Assembly: GCA_963745675.1 (NCBI GenBank) | Contig: CAVUYM010000008.1 | Span: 1 to 64,000, forward strand | DNA length: 64,000 nt | Direction: 5' to 3' | From: JAUIIK01 sp963745675 | Lineage (GTDB): Bacteria > Chloroflexota > Chloroflexia > Thermomicrobiales > CFX8 | Part shown: positions 49,269 to 60,220 of the stretch, one piece after another | Numbering within the stretch: the first letter of the stretch is position 1 | Layout: every line of letters starts with the position of its first letter | Notes under the pieces: model-generated | Told to the model about the DNA's origin: nothing | Databases searched by the model: none | What the model saw: only the letters and a program-made list of their open reading frames with translations | Made by a program: the position numbers and the translations under genes

Positions 49269-50945
49269 ATGGCTGGGGGAAGATTGAAGATAACACCGCT
49301 CGGTGGCAGCGGTGAAATCGGTAAGAGCATGATGGTCGTCGAACTTCGCGGCGATCTTGTCGTCATCGATTGCGGCTGCAAGTTTCCCGAAGAGGAGATG
49401 CGTGGCATCGAACTTATAATTCCCGATATCACCTATCTCCAGCAGCACCGCAGCCGGATGCGCGGATTCCTGATCACCCATGGTCATGAAGACCACATCG
49501 GCTCGATTGCATACGCGCTGAACCAACTCGAAGACATCGCTCCGATCCCTATCTACGGCTCTCCGCTCGCTCTTGCTTTTATACGCTCCAAGCTTGAAGA
49601 AGCTGAGAACGCTGATCTGGCGACGTTGATCGAGATCGAGTCTGGTCTGATCTATCCCATCGGCCACGAGTTCGAAGCCGAATTCATTCCGGTGACGCAC
49701 TCGATTCCCGGCTCGATGGCAGTTGCTCTTAATAGTGAAGTCGGACGCATCATTCATACCGGCGATTTCAAGTTCGACCGTACCCCGCCGCTCGGCCCGG
49801 CGACGGATGAGCAGCGCTTGCGTGAGCTTGGCGAGGAGGGCGTGCTGGTTCTCTTCTCCGACGCAACACGTATTGAGACGCCCGGGCGCACGCCGACCGA
49901 GCAAGTCGTTGCGGGCACCCTTGACCGGGTCATCGGTGATGCTCCCGGGCGCATCCTTCTGGCTTCGTTTGCATCAAACATCTCACGCCTCTTCCAGGCC
50001 ATTGATGCTGCTACGCGACATGGGCGCAAGGTTGGCGTTGTTGGTCGCAGTATGGAGAACTCCGTTCGCATCGCTCAGGAACTCGGCTACATCAAAGATC
50101 CCGGAGGCGTCATCCGTCCCCTGCAGGAAGTCGTCCGCTTTCCGGATCATGAGATTTTGATTCTGACGACTGGGTCCCAGGGCGAGGCCGGAGCCGCGTT
50201 ATCGCGCATGGCCAGCGGCGATCATCCGACGCTGACTGTCCGTGAGGGCGACACCGTCATTCTCTCGGCGACACCTGTGCCGGGCAATGAGGAGACGGTT
50301 TCTCAGACGATCAACAGTTTGTTCCGTCTGGGAGCGCGGGTGATCTATTCTGCGATTGAGCCGAGCATCCACGTCTCCGGCCACGCGGCGCGCGAAGAGC
50401 TGAAGCATCTCATCAATATCGTCAACCCGCGCTTTGTCGCCCCGATTCATGGCGAAACGCGCCACCTCCACCTCTATCGCGAGATGGCACTCGAAGCTGA
50501 CGTCCCCTACGCGAACATCATCATTCCGGAGTCCGGCAGGCCAATCTCAGTTTCGGAAGAGGACTGGAGTTTCGAACGCGAAGTCCAGCACGGCGCGGTG
50601 CTGGTCGATGCGATGGGACGTGACCGCTATCGCAATGTGGTATTGCGCAATTCCGACTCACTGGCCGACGCGCAGGTCATCATCGTTACGTTGGCTGTCG
50701 ATCTCGATCAAGGCATTCTCATTGCGGGCCCGGAGTTGACTGGCAAGGGCTTTGACGATCGTGAGAGCCAACGACTGCTCAGCGACGCTCAAAACGATCT
50801 GGCACGCTTCCTAGACCGGAGTCTACGGCGCGGCAACATGTCCTACGGTTATCTGGTCAGCAGGGTCAAAGGCATCGTTGCCAGCTACGTCTTCAAACGA
50901 GCCAAGATTCGCCCGATGATTCTGCCGGTGGTGACGGAGTTCTAG
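49269..50945 (+). CDS. rnj: Ribonuclease J
   Basis: 558 residues, intact. Metallo-beta-lactamase/beta-CASP RNase with 5'-to-3' exonuclease and endonuclease activity in mRNA decay and rRNA maturation. Seen: LKITPLGGSGEIGKSMMVVEL, FLITHGHEDHIGSIAY (metal motif), VTHSIPGSMAVAL, IHTGDFKFD. The beta-CASP part has GRILLASFASNISRLFQAIDAA and LTTGSQGEAGAALSRMASG. The C-terminal NPRFVAPIHGETRHLHLY holds a metal His. FSDATRIETPG replaces the usual S-D/E-S-T-N. ATG 49269 preferred; a TTG at 49242 is upstream in frame. Confidence 0.9.
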   Translation: MAGGRLKITPLGGSGEIGKSMMVVELRGDLVVIDCGCKFPEEEMRGIELIIPDITYLQQHRSRMRGFLITHGHEDHIGSIAYALNQLEDIAPIPIYGSPLALAFIRSKLEEAENADLATLIEIESGLIYPIGHEFEAEFIPVTHSIPGSMAVALNSEVGRIIHTGDFKFDRTPPLGPATDEQRLRELGEEGVLVLFSDATRIETPGRTPTEQVVAGTLDRVIGDAPGRILLASFASNISRLFQAIDAATRHGRKVGVVGRSMENSVRIAQELGYIKDPGGVIRPLQEVVRFPDHEILILTTGSQGEAGAALSRMASGDHPTLTVREGDTVILSATPVPGNEETVSQTINSLFRLGARVIYSAIEPSIHVSGHAAREELKHLINIVNPRFVAPIHGETRHLHLYREMALEADVPYANIIIPESGRPISVSEEDWSFEREVQHGAVLVDAMGRDRYRNVVLRNSDSLADAQVIIVTLAVDLDQGILIAGPELTGKGFDDRESQRLLSDAQNDLARFLDRSLRRGNMSYGYLVSRVKGIVASYVFKRAKIRPMILPVVTEF

Positions 50946-51225
50946 ACCTGACTTCAATAGAACTTGTCAACGAACAACCTTGCCATTTTGGTCGATGTAG
51001 AGAAATTTTGGCGTAGCGCGGTTCTGGTGTTCGTCTGAGATCTCTCCACTCCGCTTCGCTCCGGTCGAGATGACATCTGAGTGATCTGGCAATCTGCGAT
51101 CTTGGCTGGGCCGGTTCGCTCTGCAATATCTGAAGACATCCACTGTGTGAAGCGCTAGCCTGCTCTCATAGACTCGTGGGAAGTGGTCACAGCTACTGAC
51201 TGTGTCCCCGCGAACAAGCGACTGG
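50946..51225. other. Intergenic region with one dispersed repeat copy
   Basis: Convergent spacer between rnj and the ABC permease gene. It holds the repeat at 51029-51075. No gene or clear terminator seen. Confidence 0.4.
51029..51075 (-). repeat. Dispersed repeat, second copy
   Basis: On the minus strand it starts TGTCATCTCGACCGGAGCG, has a core GAAGCGGAGTGG, and ends GAGAGATCTCAGACGAAC. It shares its two ends with the copy at 30989-31042 (plus strand). The core is an imperfect palindrome. Confidence 0.55.
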
Positions 51226-53595
51226 TTACCCCTGCCGTTCGCGCATCACCCGCGGAAGATCCAGATGGGCTACGACACGCAGACCTGGCCATTGCGAGAG
51301 TAGCGCGATGAGGATGATGGCCAGCGCATGCGAAGATAAAGGTCGGCGGGTAGACCTGTAAATCGAATTGGAAGAGGTCGGTGCTGAAGGTGCCCATGAA
51401 CCACCTTGCGCACAGATACCCGGCCAGCAACCCGGGTGCGATGGCTATAAGCACGAGCAGCATGTTCTCTGCAACGACGAGCTTCTGGATCGAGCGCTCC
51501 TCCATCCCGGCTGCTTCGAGTGTCGCCAATTCCACCGATCGCTCAGTGATATTGACCGACATGGTGTTGAAGATGAGTGAGAAGGCCATAACACCACCGA
51601 AGACGAGCATCACCCCGACGAAGGCATAAAAGAGACTCATGAAACTGCGGATCGTGTCCGCCAGAAACTGCGTATCGCGCACAGCCGCGACTGCTGGCAG
51701 GGCGGCGATGGCTGCCGATACCGCGTCGCGGTTTGCCCCCGGACTGAACTTGACGAGGGCGGCGTTCACAGTGTCAGCACTTTGACCTTGGGCTGCAATG
51801 CCGCTTAGCTGCGGGAGTGATGCATAGACGTACGTGCCAAGCGGTTCGTCTACGAAGCCTTCTATCGTCATCGTGAGGGGCTCCTGCTGACCGGGAATCA
51901 GAAGCATCACTTGATCGCCCTGGCCGACACCAAGCTGACTGCGAAGCGCCTTTCCGGCCAGGATGCCGGTTGGGGGTAGTTGCAACCGATCCCCGTTCTC
52001 GGCGCGGAACTCGTGGAGCTGCGTGTCGGGCTCGAGACCGATCAGCGTCGTCGGATACTGACTACTTTGGAACTGGATGGTGGTTGCCAGCTCGATGGCC
52101 GGTTCAACGCGCTCCACGTCCTGGACGCCACCCAGTGCCTCGATCTCCCCGGAAGAGACGGGCTGCGAGAAATAGACTTTGGCGTCCTGTCGTTCAATTT
52201 GGTCGAACTGCCGACTGAGCAGGATGTTCGTCGTGTCGATCATCGTCCAGGAGACCAGAATCAACGTCAGCGCCAGAACCACGCCAACGATCGTTGAGAG
52301 GCTGCGGCGCTTGCTCCGGCCGATGCCTCGCACCACCAGCTTCCAGCGCGCCGGCAAGCGTTGAAGTGGAGGCATGATCCGTTCCAAAAAACTCTGCTTT
52401 GCTCTGCCGGTAGAGCCGATTCCGCGCATGGCTTCGACCGGAGAGAGTCCCGCAGCGGTCCAGGCTGGCGCGAAGGTTGCGACTGCGCCCATGAGCAGGC
52501 CGAGCCCAACGCCGATCAGGACGCTAACCGGGCGAACACTGCTGGCGGTCACTGGAATTGAAAGCTCCGACAGGTAGAGGCTGGTGACTGAGCGGGCCAG
52601 GAGAGCTCCCGCGAGCGCGCCGGGGATCGCCCCCACTAACCCGATGAAGACGCCGTAACTGAGATAGTGCAAAAGCATCGCTCGCCGGCTGAAGCCGTTG
52701 GCCATGAGCATCCCGATTTGCGAACGTTGTGAATGGACGATGCGGTTTGCCAGTACGTAGGCGCCGCCGGCGGCCGAGACGAGAAATAGGAGCGGGAACA
52801 ACCACGACATTTCTCGGAAGCCGTCAATGTCCAGGCTCAGCGCCACATTCGACGGCTGCTCGTCGCGCGTGACGGTCGATACCGCGCCGGCAGAATCTGC
52901 GGCCTGGCGAAGATGTTGGTCGAGTTGCCCACTGTTTGCGGAAGGTTGGTAGCGGATGAGAACTTCTTCGACGGCCTGGCTGCCCGCAAGCTGCTGAGCC
53001 AGCATCTCAGGGATGAAGAGCACGCCGAATTCATCAGGAGAGGGAAAGATCTCCTGGCGGTTACGCACCGGCCAGAGATATTCTGTCGAAGCTGCCGTTC
53101 CGATGACTGTGACGGTCTGATCCCCGGCGGATCCGCTGATGACAAGCTGCTGGCCGACCGTCAGATTGAAGTGCTCAGCCATATGCTGCTCGACGATGAC
53201 TCCATCTGGCCGGTTACTCGAGAGGTAATCGCCGGATAGCATCTCGACCCGGTTGACGGCCGGCGGAGTATCCACCGGCATCCCGACAACCCGCCCGATG
53301 AGCTTGTTCGCGTCACCAATCTGGAGCGGAAGCTCGGCGACGGTTCGAGTGGCGACCTTATCGACGCCGGTGGTTTGGCGGGCCGCTTCGACAATCGCTG
53401 CGCTATTGCCTCCAGAGACAGTGAGATCGGCAGCCGAGAGCTTTTCGAAGGTCTTGTCATACGAAGCGCGTAGATTCTGGTAAGCATCGTAGGATGCGCC
53501 GAAGAGCGTTATTCCGAGGAAGATCGTGACGATGACGGCCGCGAACTGTCCGCGCTGCCGTCCGACGTCCCGGCGCAGCTTGCGAAAGAAGAGCG

Positions 53596-53602
<7 letters not shown>
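51226..53602 (-). CDS. ABC exporter permease with two FtsX domains (MacB-like), frameshifted near the end
   Basis: ~790 residues. N-terminal helix FAAVIVTIFLGITLFGASYDAYQNL, a large extracytoplasmic (MacB-PCD) domain, and a first FtsX core (SWLFPLLFLVSAAGGAYVLANRIVHSQRSQIGMLMANGFSRRAMLLHY). A second periplasmic domain follows, then a second FtsX core (AFVGVMLVFGGVMAFSLIFNTMSVNITERSVELATLEAAGM). The frame breaks near 51325; the correct end ALAIILIALLSQWPGLRVVAHLDLPRVMRERQG stops at 51226. Its ATG overlaps the ATPase stop. The pair exports lipoproteins, peptides or drugs; substrate unknown. Confidence 0.8.
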
Positions 53603-54339
<737 letters not shown>

Positions 54340-54474
54340 GTCAGTGTCAAACTACGTCAAGGATTGCAGCAGCAATCCCTCAAACTGGTCTACGTGACTG
54401 AAATCCTAGTAGCCGGCGTTAGGTGACGCAATAGGCGTCCGCTTTTCTCCGGCGCTAAACAATGTCCACGGGAT

Positions 54475-56207
54475 TTACTCTCCAACCACCGGTAACACAA
54501 TGCGTGATGGATAAGCCGCCGAATGGTGGATTGTCTGGAGGGCGCTGGCGACGTCGGCGGAGCGGCCCGGCAATTCGCCGGTGTTCGGATTGCGGTCGAA
54601 GCGCGGGAAGTTGCTCGATGAGACTTCGACCCGGATGCTGTGTCCGGGTTGGAAGACATTGCTCGTTGCCCAGAGATCGATCTCGTACTCGATGATGTCG
54701 CCCGGTTCAATCAGTTCGGGATCGAGTCATCGAGTTGCGATAGCGCGCCCGGATGATGCCATCGGTCAGGCTGCGGGCGTAGCCGCAGGGGTGGACGTCG
54801 ACCAGCTTGGCGGTCCAATCGGTGTCGAGCGCTGATGAGCTGGCGTGCAGGATCACTTTGATCGGGCCAGTGACGTTGACCGGCGCCTCCATTGGCTGCG
54901 ATGTATAAACGAGCACATCCTCACGCGCTTCGACCGGCCGCTGATCGTATGCTCCACCGAGGCTCCAGACTGCGTTGCAGCAGAGACCACCGCCACGAGT
55001 TGGCACCGGATTGAGCGGGTTGTAAACGTAGGAGTCGGGCGGCTCGGATCCCGGTTCGTCGCGGCTGAGAGAGCCGTTGCCGTTGAGCGAATTGGCGCTG
55101 CCCTGACTGTGGAAATGCCAGTTCTGAAAGTCGGTGCCTGGCAGCGGCCAGGATTCTGCGTTCCGCCACTCGTTGATACCCATCGTGAAGATGCGCACCG
55201 GCGGCTGGCTGTCGAGATCGGTATTCTTCCCCGCGCAGCCACTTGTCGTACCAGGCAAGCTGCATGCCCTCGGCGTCGATATATGCACCGGTCGAGCGAA
55301 CGCCGAAGTCAAACTCGCCGATCGGGTTACCGGCTGCCATGCCGCCGTGGTTCCAGGGACCGATCATCAACCGGTTCTGCCGGGCTGCGTCGGTGGCGCC
55401 CTGTGCTCGCATGCCGGTGAAATTCTCGATTGTGCCGCCCATGAAGATGTCGTACCAGCCGCCGATGTTGAAGGCAGGCACCGTGAGTTTGTCGTAGTTC
55501 CTGGAAACGTCGATCGCCCCCCAAAGTTCGTCGTCATAGGCCGGGTGATCGATCCAGTTGTGGTAATACGCAGCGTATTTCTTCAGATTGGGATGATCGT
55601 TGAGCGGTAGGCGCAGAAATTCGCTGTCCATCGCATCAACAGCGTCAATCAATGACTCATGTGTATCGGAGTAGAGTCCCGTCTCCCGGATGACAGTGTT
55701 GGTAGCCAGGACCGAGAGCGTCCAGGAGAGGTTGAACTGGAGCTCGAAAGCTCCCCCCTGGTAGGCCCAGCCGTCGTGGTAGTCGCTGGCAGTAACGACT
55801 GGAACGATCGCTTTCAGGGCTTCATGGCCGCTCAGCGCCGCCTGCCACTGGGTCAGGCCAACGTAGGAGCCGCCAAACATGCCGACATTGCCGTCGCACC
55901 ACGGCTGGCTTGCCAGCCACTCCAGCGTGTCGTAGCCATCCTGCCGCTCGTTGACGAATGTCTCGAAGGGCCCTTCGGAGGTGAAGCGGCCACGGACATC
56001 CTGAATGACGACCGCATAGCCGGCCGATGCCGCTCGGACAACGAAAGGCGCAGGGCCGCGCAGGGCTTTGTCGTACGGCGTGCGGGTAAGCAGCGTCGGG
56101 TGAGGTCCAGGATCGGCGGGCCTGTAGACGTCAGCGTAGAGGGTCGTGCCGTCTCTCATCTGGACGGGGAGATTGCGGTCGACAGTCAGGCTTAGGGCTT
56201 CCGGCAT
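54475..56207 (-). CDS. CocE/NonD family hydrolase (X-Pro dipeptidyl-peptidase S15 fold), frameshifted
   Basis: ~570 residues. The alpha/beta hydrolase part has VQMRDGTTLYADVYRP, TRTPYDK, AVVIQDVRGRFTSEG, and the nucleophile in MFGGSYVGLTQW. IGPWNHGG supplies the catalytic His. After a frame break near 55228 the jelly-roll domain reads VRIFTMGINEWRNAESWPLPG and EDVLVYTSQPMEAPVNVTGPI; a second break near 54725 leads to IIEYEIDLWATSNVFQPGHSIRVEVSSSNFPRFDRNPNTG, stop 54475. CocE is a cocaine esterase; natural substrates are esters or N-terminal X-Pro dipeptides. Confidence 0.85.
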
Positions 56208-56359
56208 CAGGCCACCTCATATTCGATTCAGTACGAACTCGTGGGGGCATCGTAGCAGGAATGAGGGCATCATTCGCCTGCCAACTTGGAATATTCACCG
56301 GTATTCCATGGGATATATGACAGCAGCACAGATCGTGTTCGCCGTGGGCCGGCATACGC

Positions 56360-58003
56360 TCAGGAAGGGCGAAGTTCGCCAATTCGTTTGACGATTATGG
56401 CGAGGCGCTGCTGGATGAGCGTCGCTTCTTCGATTCCGTAATGGAAGATTCCCCCGGCGTAGATCACTGCACCAACAGCAGTTGGGATTGCGACGATGGC
56501 GAGATCGCGCAGCAGTTCAGTCGGGCCACTGGTGTGTGGCAGTCCGAAGTCGAGACCGAGCGCCAGACCACCGGCAACAGCACTCATAGTGAGTCCGACG
56601 CCCAGGCAGACTTTGAATGTGCGTGCCAGCTGCCCCTGGTCGAGCCGCTCTCCGGCCAGTAAGCGCCGCAGCAGCCAGATCATCACAACGGCATGGAATG
56701 TGAATTGCGCCGAGTTCGCGACGACCAGCCCAGCCATGCCAAAGGGTTGGTAGAGCGATAGTGCGAAGGCGAAGTAAATGACGACGGCCAGTACCCCGAC
56801 AATCTGAGGCAGTTTGGTGTTCTGGCGCGCGTAGAAGGCAAAAATCAACACCTGATCGAATGCGGCGAAGATCGTTCCTGGTAGATAGAGCACCACTGCC
56901 AGCCAGATCAGTTCTGCGCCGTCACGCGTCGTTGCACCGTGGAAGAAGAGCAAGCGCACGATTGGCCACGATAGGACTGCCATTCCAAGCGCGGCCGGCA
57001 CCACCAGCACCGTCACCATTCTCAATCCACGCGCCAGCGTCGCCCGGTAGGCGACTTCGTTTCCTGCCGAAAAGTGTCGCGAGAGGGCCGGGAGGGCAGC
57101 CAGGGAAATAGCGGCTGCGACCAGCCCGAGGATCATCTGATTGAGCGTCGTTGCGAAGCGCATTGCGCCCAGCGCGTTCTCACCAACTCGCCAGGCGAGG
57201 TTGCGGTCGACGATCAGTGCGAAGGTATTGGCGAAGAGCCCGAAGAAGATTGGCACGTAAAGCAGGTAGATCCTGCGAATCGCTGGATGTCTCACGTTGA
57301 GATTTGGCCGCGGCATGGCATCACGTAATCCCGGGAGCTGGATGAGTATCAGCAGCAGGGCTCCAAGAACGATCCCAATCACCAGTGAGCGGATTCCAAG
57401 CGCGGTGCGCCCCAACGTCAGCGCGGCAAAAACGATCGCGGCGTTGCGGACAGCCAGCGACATCGCCGGGCGGGTGAAGCGTTCAAGCGAGTAGAGCGTC
57501 GCCATCAATACCGTCGACATCGCCAGCAGCAGGACGGCTGGCAGGATCAGACGCACCATCTCGACCGTTAGATCGACAACTTCCTGACTACGTACCTGGT
57601 CCGCCGCGCCCAATTGGGTCATCACCTGGACCGCAGTCGGCGCGAATATCTCGATCAGAACGACGACCGCACCAATTCCGAGGAAAGAGAGAGCCAGCAG
57701 CGTGCCCGTGATGCTGCGTAGCTCTTCGCGCCGATCCTCACCTGCATATTCGCTGAGGACCGGGATCAACGCCGCCTGCATCATGCCGCTGATGACGAGA
57801 TCGAAGAGCATCGTGTGAATGTTGTCGGCAATGGTGAAGGCGGCGACGATGTCGCCGGTGCCGAAGAGATACGCCGTGACCTGCTCGCGTACGAGGCCAA
57901 GCACCCGCGAGAGGATCGTTCCAACCATCAATAGCGCCGCCGCGGTTCCGATGCCCTGGCCGGTGCCTCCTTCCGGCGCGGCTGGAGTTGGGACCTGGCT
58001 CAC
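56360..58003 (-). CDS. murJ: MurJ/MviN lipid II flippase
   Basis: 547 residues from GTG 58003, overlapping the stop of the upstream gene (GTGA). LLMVGTILSRVLGLVREQVTAYLFGTGDIVAAFTIADNIHTMLFDLV is the typical N-terminus, and MMQAALIPVLSEYAG follows. Fourteen helices. LAWRVGENALGAMRFATTLNQMILGLVAAAISLAALPALSRH holds the charged residues lining the cavity in MurJ. Moves lipid II across the membrane for peptidoglycan synthesis. Chloroflexota vary in peptidoglycan, so the gene argues for a real peptidoglycan or for a related polymer here. Confidence 0.85.
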   Translation of the reverse strand: MSQVPTPAAPEGGTGQGIGTAAALLMVGTILSRVLGLVREQVTAYLFGTGDIVAAFTIADNIHTMLFDLVISGMMQAALIPVLSEYAGEDRREELRSITGTLLALSFLGIGAVVVLIEIFAPTAVQVMTQLGAADQVRSQEVVDLTVEMVRLILPAVLLLAMSTVLMATLYSLERFTRPAMSLAVRNAAIVFAALTLGRTALGIRSLVIGIVLGALLLILIQLPGLRDAMPRPNLNVRHPAIRRIYLLYVPIFFGLFANTFALIVDRNLAWRVGENALGAMRFATTLNQMILGLVAAAISLAALPALSRHFSAGNEVAYRATLARGLRMVTVLVVPAALGMAVLSWPIVRLLFFHGATTRDGAELIWLAVVLYLPGTIFAAFDQVLIFAFYARQNTKLPQIVGVLAVVIYFAFALSLYQPFGMAGLVVANSAQFTFHAVVMIWLLRRLLAGERLDQGQLARTFKVCLGVGLTMSAVAGGLALGLDFGLPHTSGPTELLRDLAIVAIPTAVGAVIYAGGIFHYGIEEATLIQQRLAIIVKRIGELRPS

Positions 58004-58506
58004 TTGGTCAGGCTCCGACCCTCACGGATTGCAGCGATGATCTCGCTGGTCGAACGGCCCTCGATGAACGGCAGAATGACGACCTTGCCGCCGAGTTCTT
58101 CGACGACTGACGCCTCCGGTAAGGGGGTGCCTCCCGGGCTGTAATCTCCGCCTTTGACGTAGATATCGGGACGTAGCAGCTCGACGACGCGGCTGGCCGT
58201 CGGCTCCGCGAAGATCGTCACATAGTCAACGCAGGCCAACCCGGCTAACAGTTCGGCCCGCTCGTTTTCCGGCAACACCGGTCTGCCGGGGCCTTTGCGC
58301 TGTCTGGTCATCGCATCGTCATTGAGGGCGACGATCAGGATATCGCCAAGATCAGCGGCAGCCTGGAGGTAGCGCAGGTGCCCGACGTGGAGCAGGTCGA
58401 AGTGGCCGTTGGTGAGGACGATCCTCTTTCCGGCAGCTCGGAGAGAGGCGGCGAGGGAGGGGAGGTCGGCTGGAGGGATGGTGGTTGACGCTGGGATTTC
58501 CCTCAC
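58000..58506 (-). CDS. rfaE2: D-glycero-beta-D-manno-heptose 1-phosphate adenylyltransferase
   Basis: ~168 residues. KRIVLTNGHFDLLHVGHLRYLQAAADLGDILIVALNDD is the nucleotidyltransferase H-x-G-H core. GPGRPVLPENERAELLAGLACVDYVTIF and DIYVKGGDY complete the HldE C-terminal half. It adenylylates heptose-1-phosphate to give ADP-heptose. The only in-frame start near the conserved part is GTG 58506, inside the palindromic element; the open frame runs further through that element without similarity. It is followed by murJ with a GTGA overlap. Confidence 0.85.
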   Translation of the reverse strand: MREIPASTTIPPADLPSLAASLRAAGKRIVLTNGHFDLLHVGHLRYLQAAADLGDILIVALNDDAMTRQRKGPGRPVLPENERAELLAGLACVDYVTIFAEPTASRVVELLRPDIYVKGGDYSPGGTPLPEASVVEELGGKVVILPFIEGRSTSEIIAAIREGRSLTK

Positions 58507-58659
58507 CCCCCGGCCCCCTCTCCCACACGCCTTCGCGTCGCTACGGCGGGGAGAGGGGGAGCCGGACAAGATGAATACAAGCGAAATGCCCAGGTTCCTG
58601 CCTTACCCCCCTCTCCCCCGCGAAGCAGTGGGAGAGGGGCCGGGGGTGAGGGAAATCCC
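58494..58659. repeat. Compound palindromic element, copy 2
   Basis: Outer arms gggatttccctcacccc and gggggtgagggaaatccc. Inside, hairpin one (ccccctctccc ... ggggagaggggg) and hairpin two (ccctctccc-ccgcgaagcag-tgggagaggg). Same order and orientation as 10587-10740. It lies between rfaE1 and rfaE2, which read in the same direction. Confidence 0.7.
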
Positions 58660-58666
58660 CATCCCA

Positions 58667-59645
58667 TCACGACTCCCCACTCCCCAACGCAGCCTCAAGT
58701 TCCGCCCGCGTCGCCTGCGCGTTGCCCCATTTTCGGACGACGATGCCAGCCGCGATCTGGGCTAGCCGGGCAGCTTCGACGGCCGGGGCCTTGGCGAGCA
58801 GTGCTGCGGTCATGACCGCGACGACGGTGTCGCCTGCGCCGGTGACGTCGTAGACCTCGGAGCGGTTGGCTGACGGGACTTCGGCGTAGTCATTGGTTGT
58901 GGCGACAGCAGCACCTTCGCCGCCACGCGTCACGACGAGGCAAGTCGCAGTCCAGTGAAGTTCTGAGCTCGCTGAGAAGGCGCTTGCGGCTGCGCGAATC
59001 GTCGATGTCGTGTCCGAGAAACGCTTCGGCTTCTGCCTGGTTGCATTTGATGAGATCGAAGCCTCTGAAACGTCCGAGGTCGCCCTGTGAGTCGACCGTT
59101 GCCGGACAGCCACGGAGTTGGCGATAGTCCAGGATATGGTTGACAAGCGTGTCGGTCATGACGCCAGAGCGATAGTCCGATGCGAGGATAGATTCAGATT
59201 GGATCGCGCGAATGGCGCGTCCGATGGAGCGTTCGACATCAGGTGAAATGGGATCGCGTTCCTGTCGATCAACCCTCACAAGCTGTTGCGGAAAGAGGAA
59301 GAAGCCCTCGGCGACGACGCGTGTCTTGACCGTCGTCGGGCGGGTTGCGTCGACGACGATGTGGGTCGCATCGATGCCTGCTTCGGTTAGCAGCTTCACG
59401 ACCGTCTGGCCAGCCGCATCGTCGCCAACGACGCCGGTGACAGCGACCTCACAGCCGAGCGCCTTGAGCGCCAGAGCAGGAGCCGCGCCGCCGCCTAGCC
59501 GGTCTTCCCGACGCTCTTCGTCGAGCACGAGCACCGGCGCTTCGCGTGAGACACGCTGAGGCCGGCCGAAGACGTAGTGATCCAGATAGAGATCGCCGAT
59601 GACGGCGTGCCGCTGGCCCGAAAATCGATCGAGTATCTGCTGCAT
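58667..59645 (-). CDS. rfaE1: D-glycero-beta-D-manno-heptose 7-phosphate kinase (PfkB family), frameshifted
   Basis: ~325 residues. AVIGDLYLDHYVFGRPQRVSREAPVLVLDEERREDRLGGGAAPALALKALGCEV is the HldE N-terminal start. Then GVVGDDAAGQTVVKLLTEAGIDATHIVVD and LVRVDRQE. GRFRGFDLIKCNQAEAEAFLG follows. The frame changes near 58930; CLVVTRGGEGAAVA and VYDVTGAGDTVVAVMTAALL give the PfkB anion hole and catalytic Asp. Phosphorylates heptose-7-phosphate at O-1. With rfaE2 it forms a split HldE pathway. Confidence 0.85.
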
Positions 59646-59658
59646 TTGGCCCCCTCCG

Positions 59659-60207
59659 CTAGCGAAAGCGAATATAGGCGATGCCGAAGGGAATGGCCAT
59701 GAAGATGAGATCGGGAATGAGTCGTAAGTAGAGCGCGGAGCGGATGCCGACGTTGCTGAAATTGTCGAGGACGAACTGCACGCTCGAGTTGTTGTCGATG
59801 ATGATCGTGTAACGACTGACGACGAGGCCGATCAGAATCACGCCGTAGGCTGCCATCTGGAGATCGTTGCCGCGCTTGTAGTTCGAAGCTCGCGCCATCG
59901 CTTCGACTGTCCCGAAACCGAGCAACAGGGCCATATAGAAACCCCAACTCGGGAAATTGCCCCAGAAATAGCCGATGCCAGAGGCAACAAAGAACCCGAC
60001 AACCAGCGCTTTCAGAATAGTCGAGCTAGAGGTGTGATAGGCGGCGATGCGCGGTCCAGAGGAACAGGATTGGCAGCGGAAACCGACCGGGCTTTCGACC
60101 ATACATTCGTAGCAGATTGGTTTTCCGCAACGTGAGCAGCGCAGGCGGGTGGTGATGCCTGACCCACAGACACATTGCACTTCACCTGGCGGGTAGTTCG
60201 TCGACAT
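59659..60207 (-). CDS. B-box-type zinc-ribbon membrane protein
   Basis: 182 residues. The N-terminus carries two Cys clusters, CVCGSG...LRCSRCGKPICYECMV and GFRCQSC, a B-box-like zinc site. Then four hydrophobic segments: ILKALVVGFFVASGIGYFWG, GFYMALLLGFGTVEAMA, AAYGVILIGLVVSRYTIII and LIPDLIFMAIPFGIAYI. Similar small proteins are frequent in Chloroflexota and Actinobacteria. Function unknown. It lies between wecG-like and rfaE1 genes on one strand, likely one operon. Confidence 0.7.
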   Translation of the reverse strand: MSTNYPPGEVQCVCGSGITTRLRCSRCGKPICYECMVESPVGFRCQSCSSGPRIAAYHTSSSTILKALVVGFFVASGIGYFWGNFPSWGFYMALLLGFGTVEAMARASNYKRGNDLQMAAYGVILIGLVVSRYTIIIDNNSSVQFVLDNFSNVGIRSALYLRLIPDLIFMAIPFGIAYIRFR

Positions 60208-60220
60208 AGGATCGGTACTT

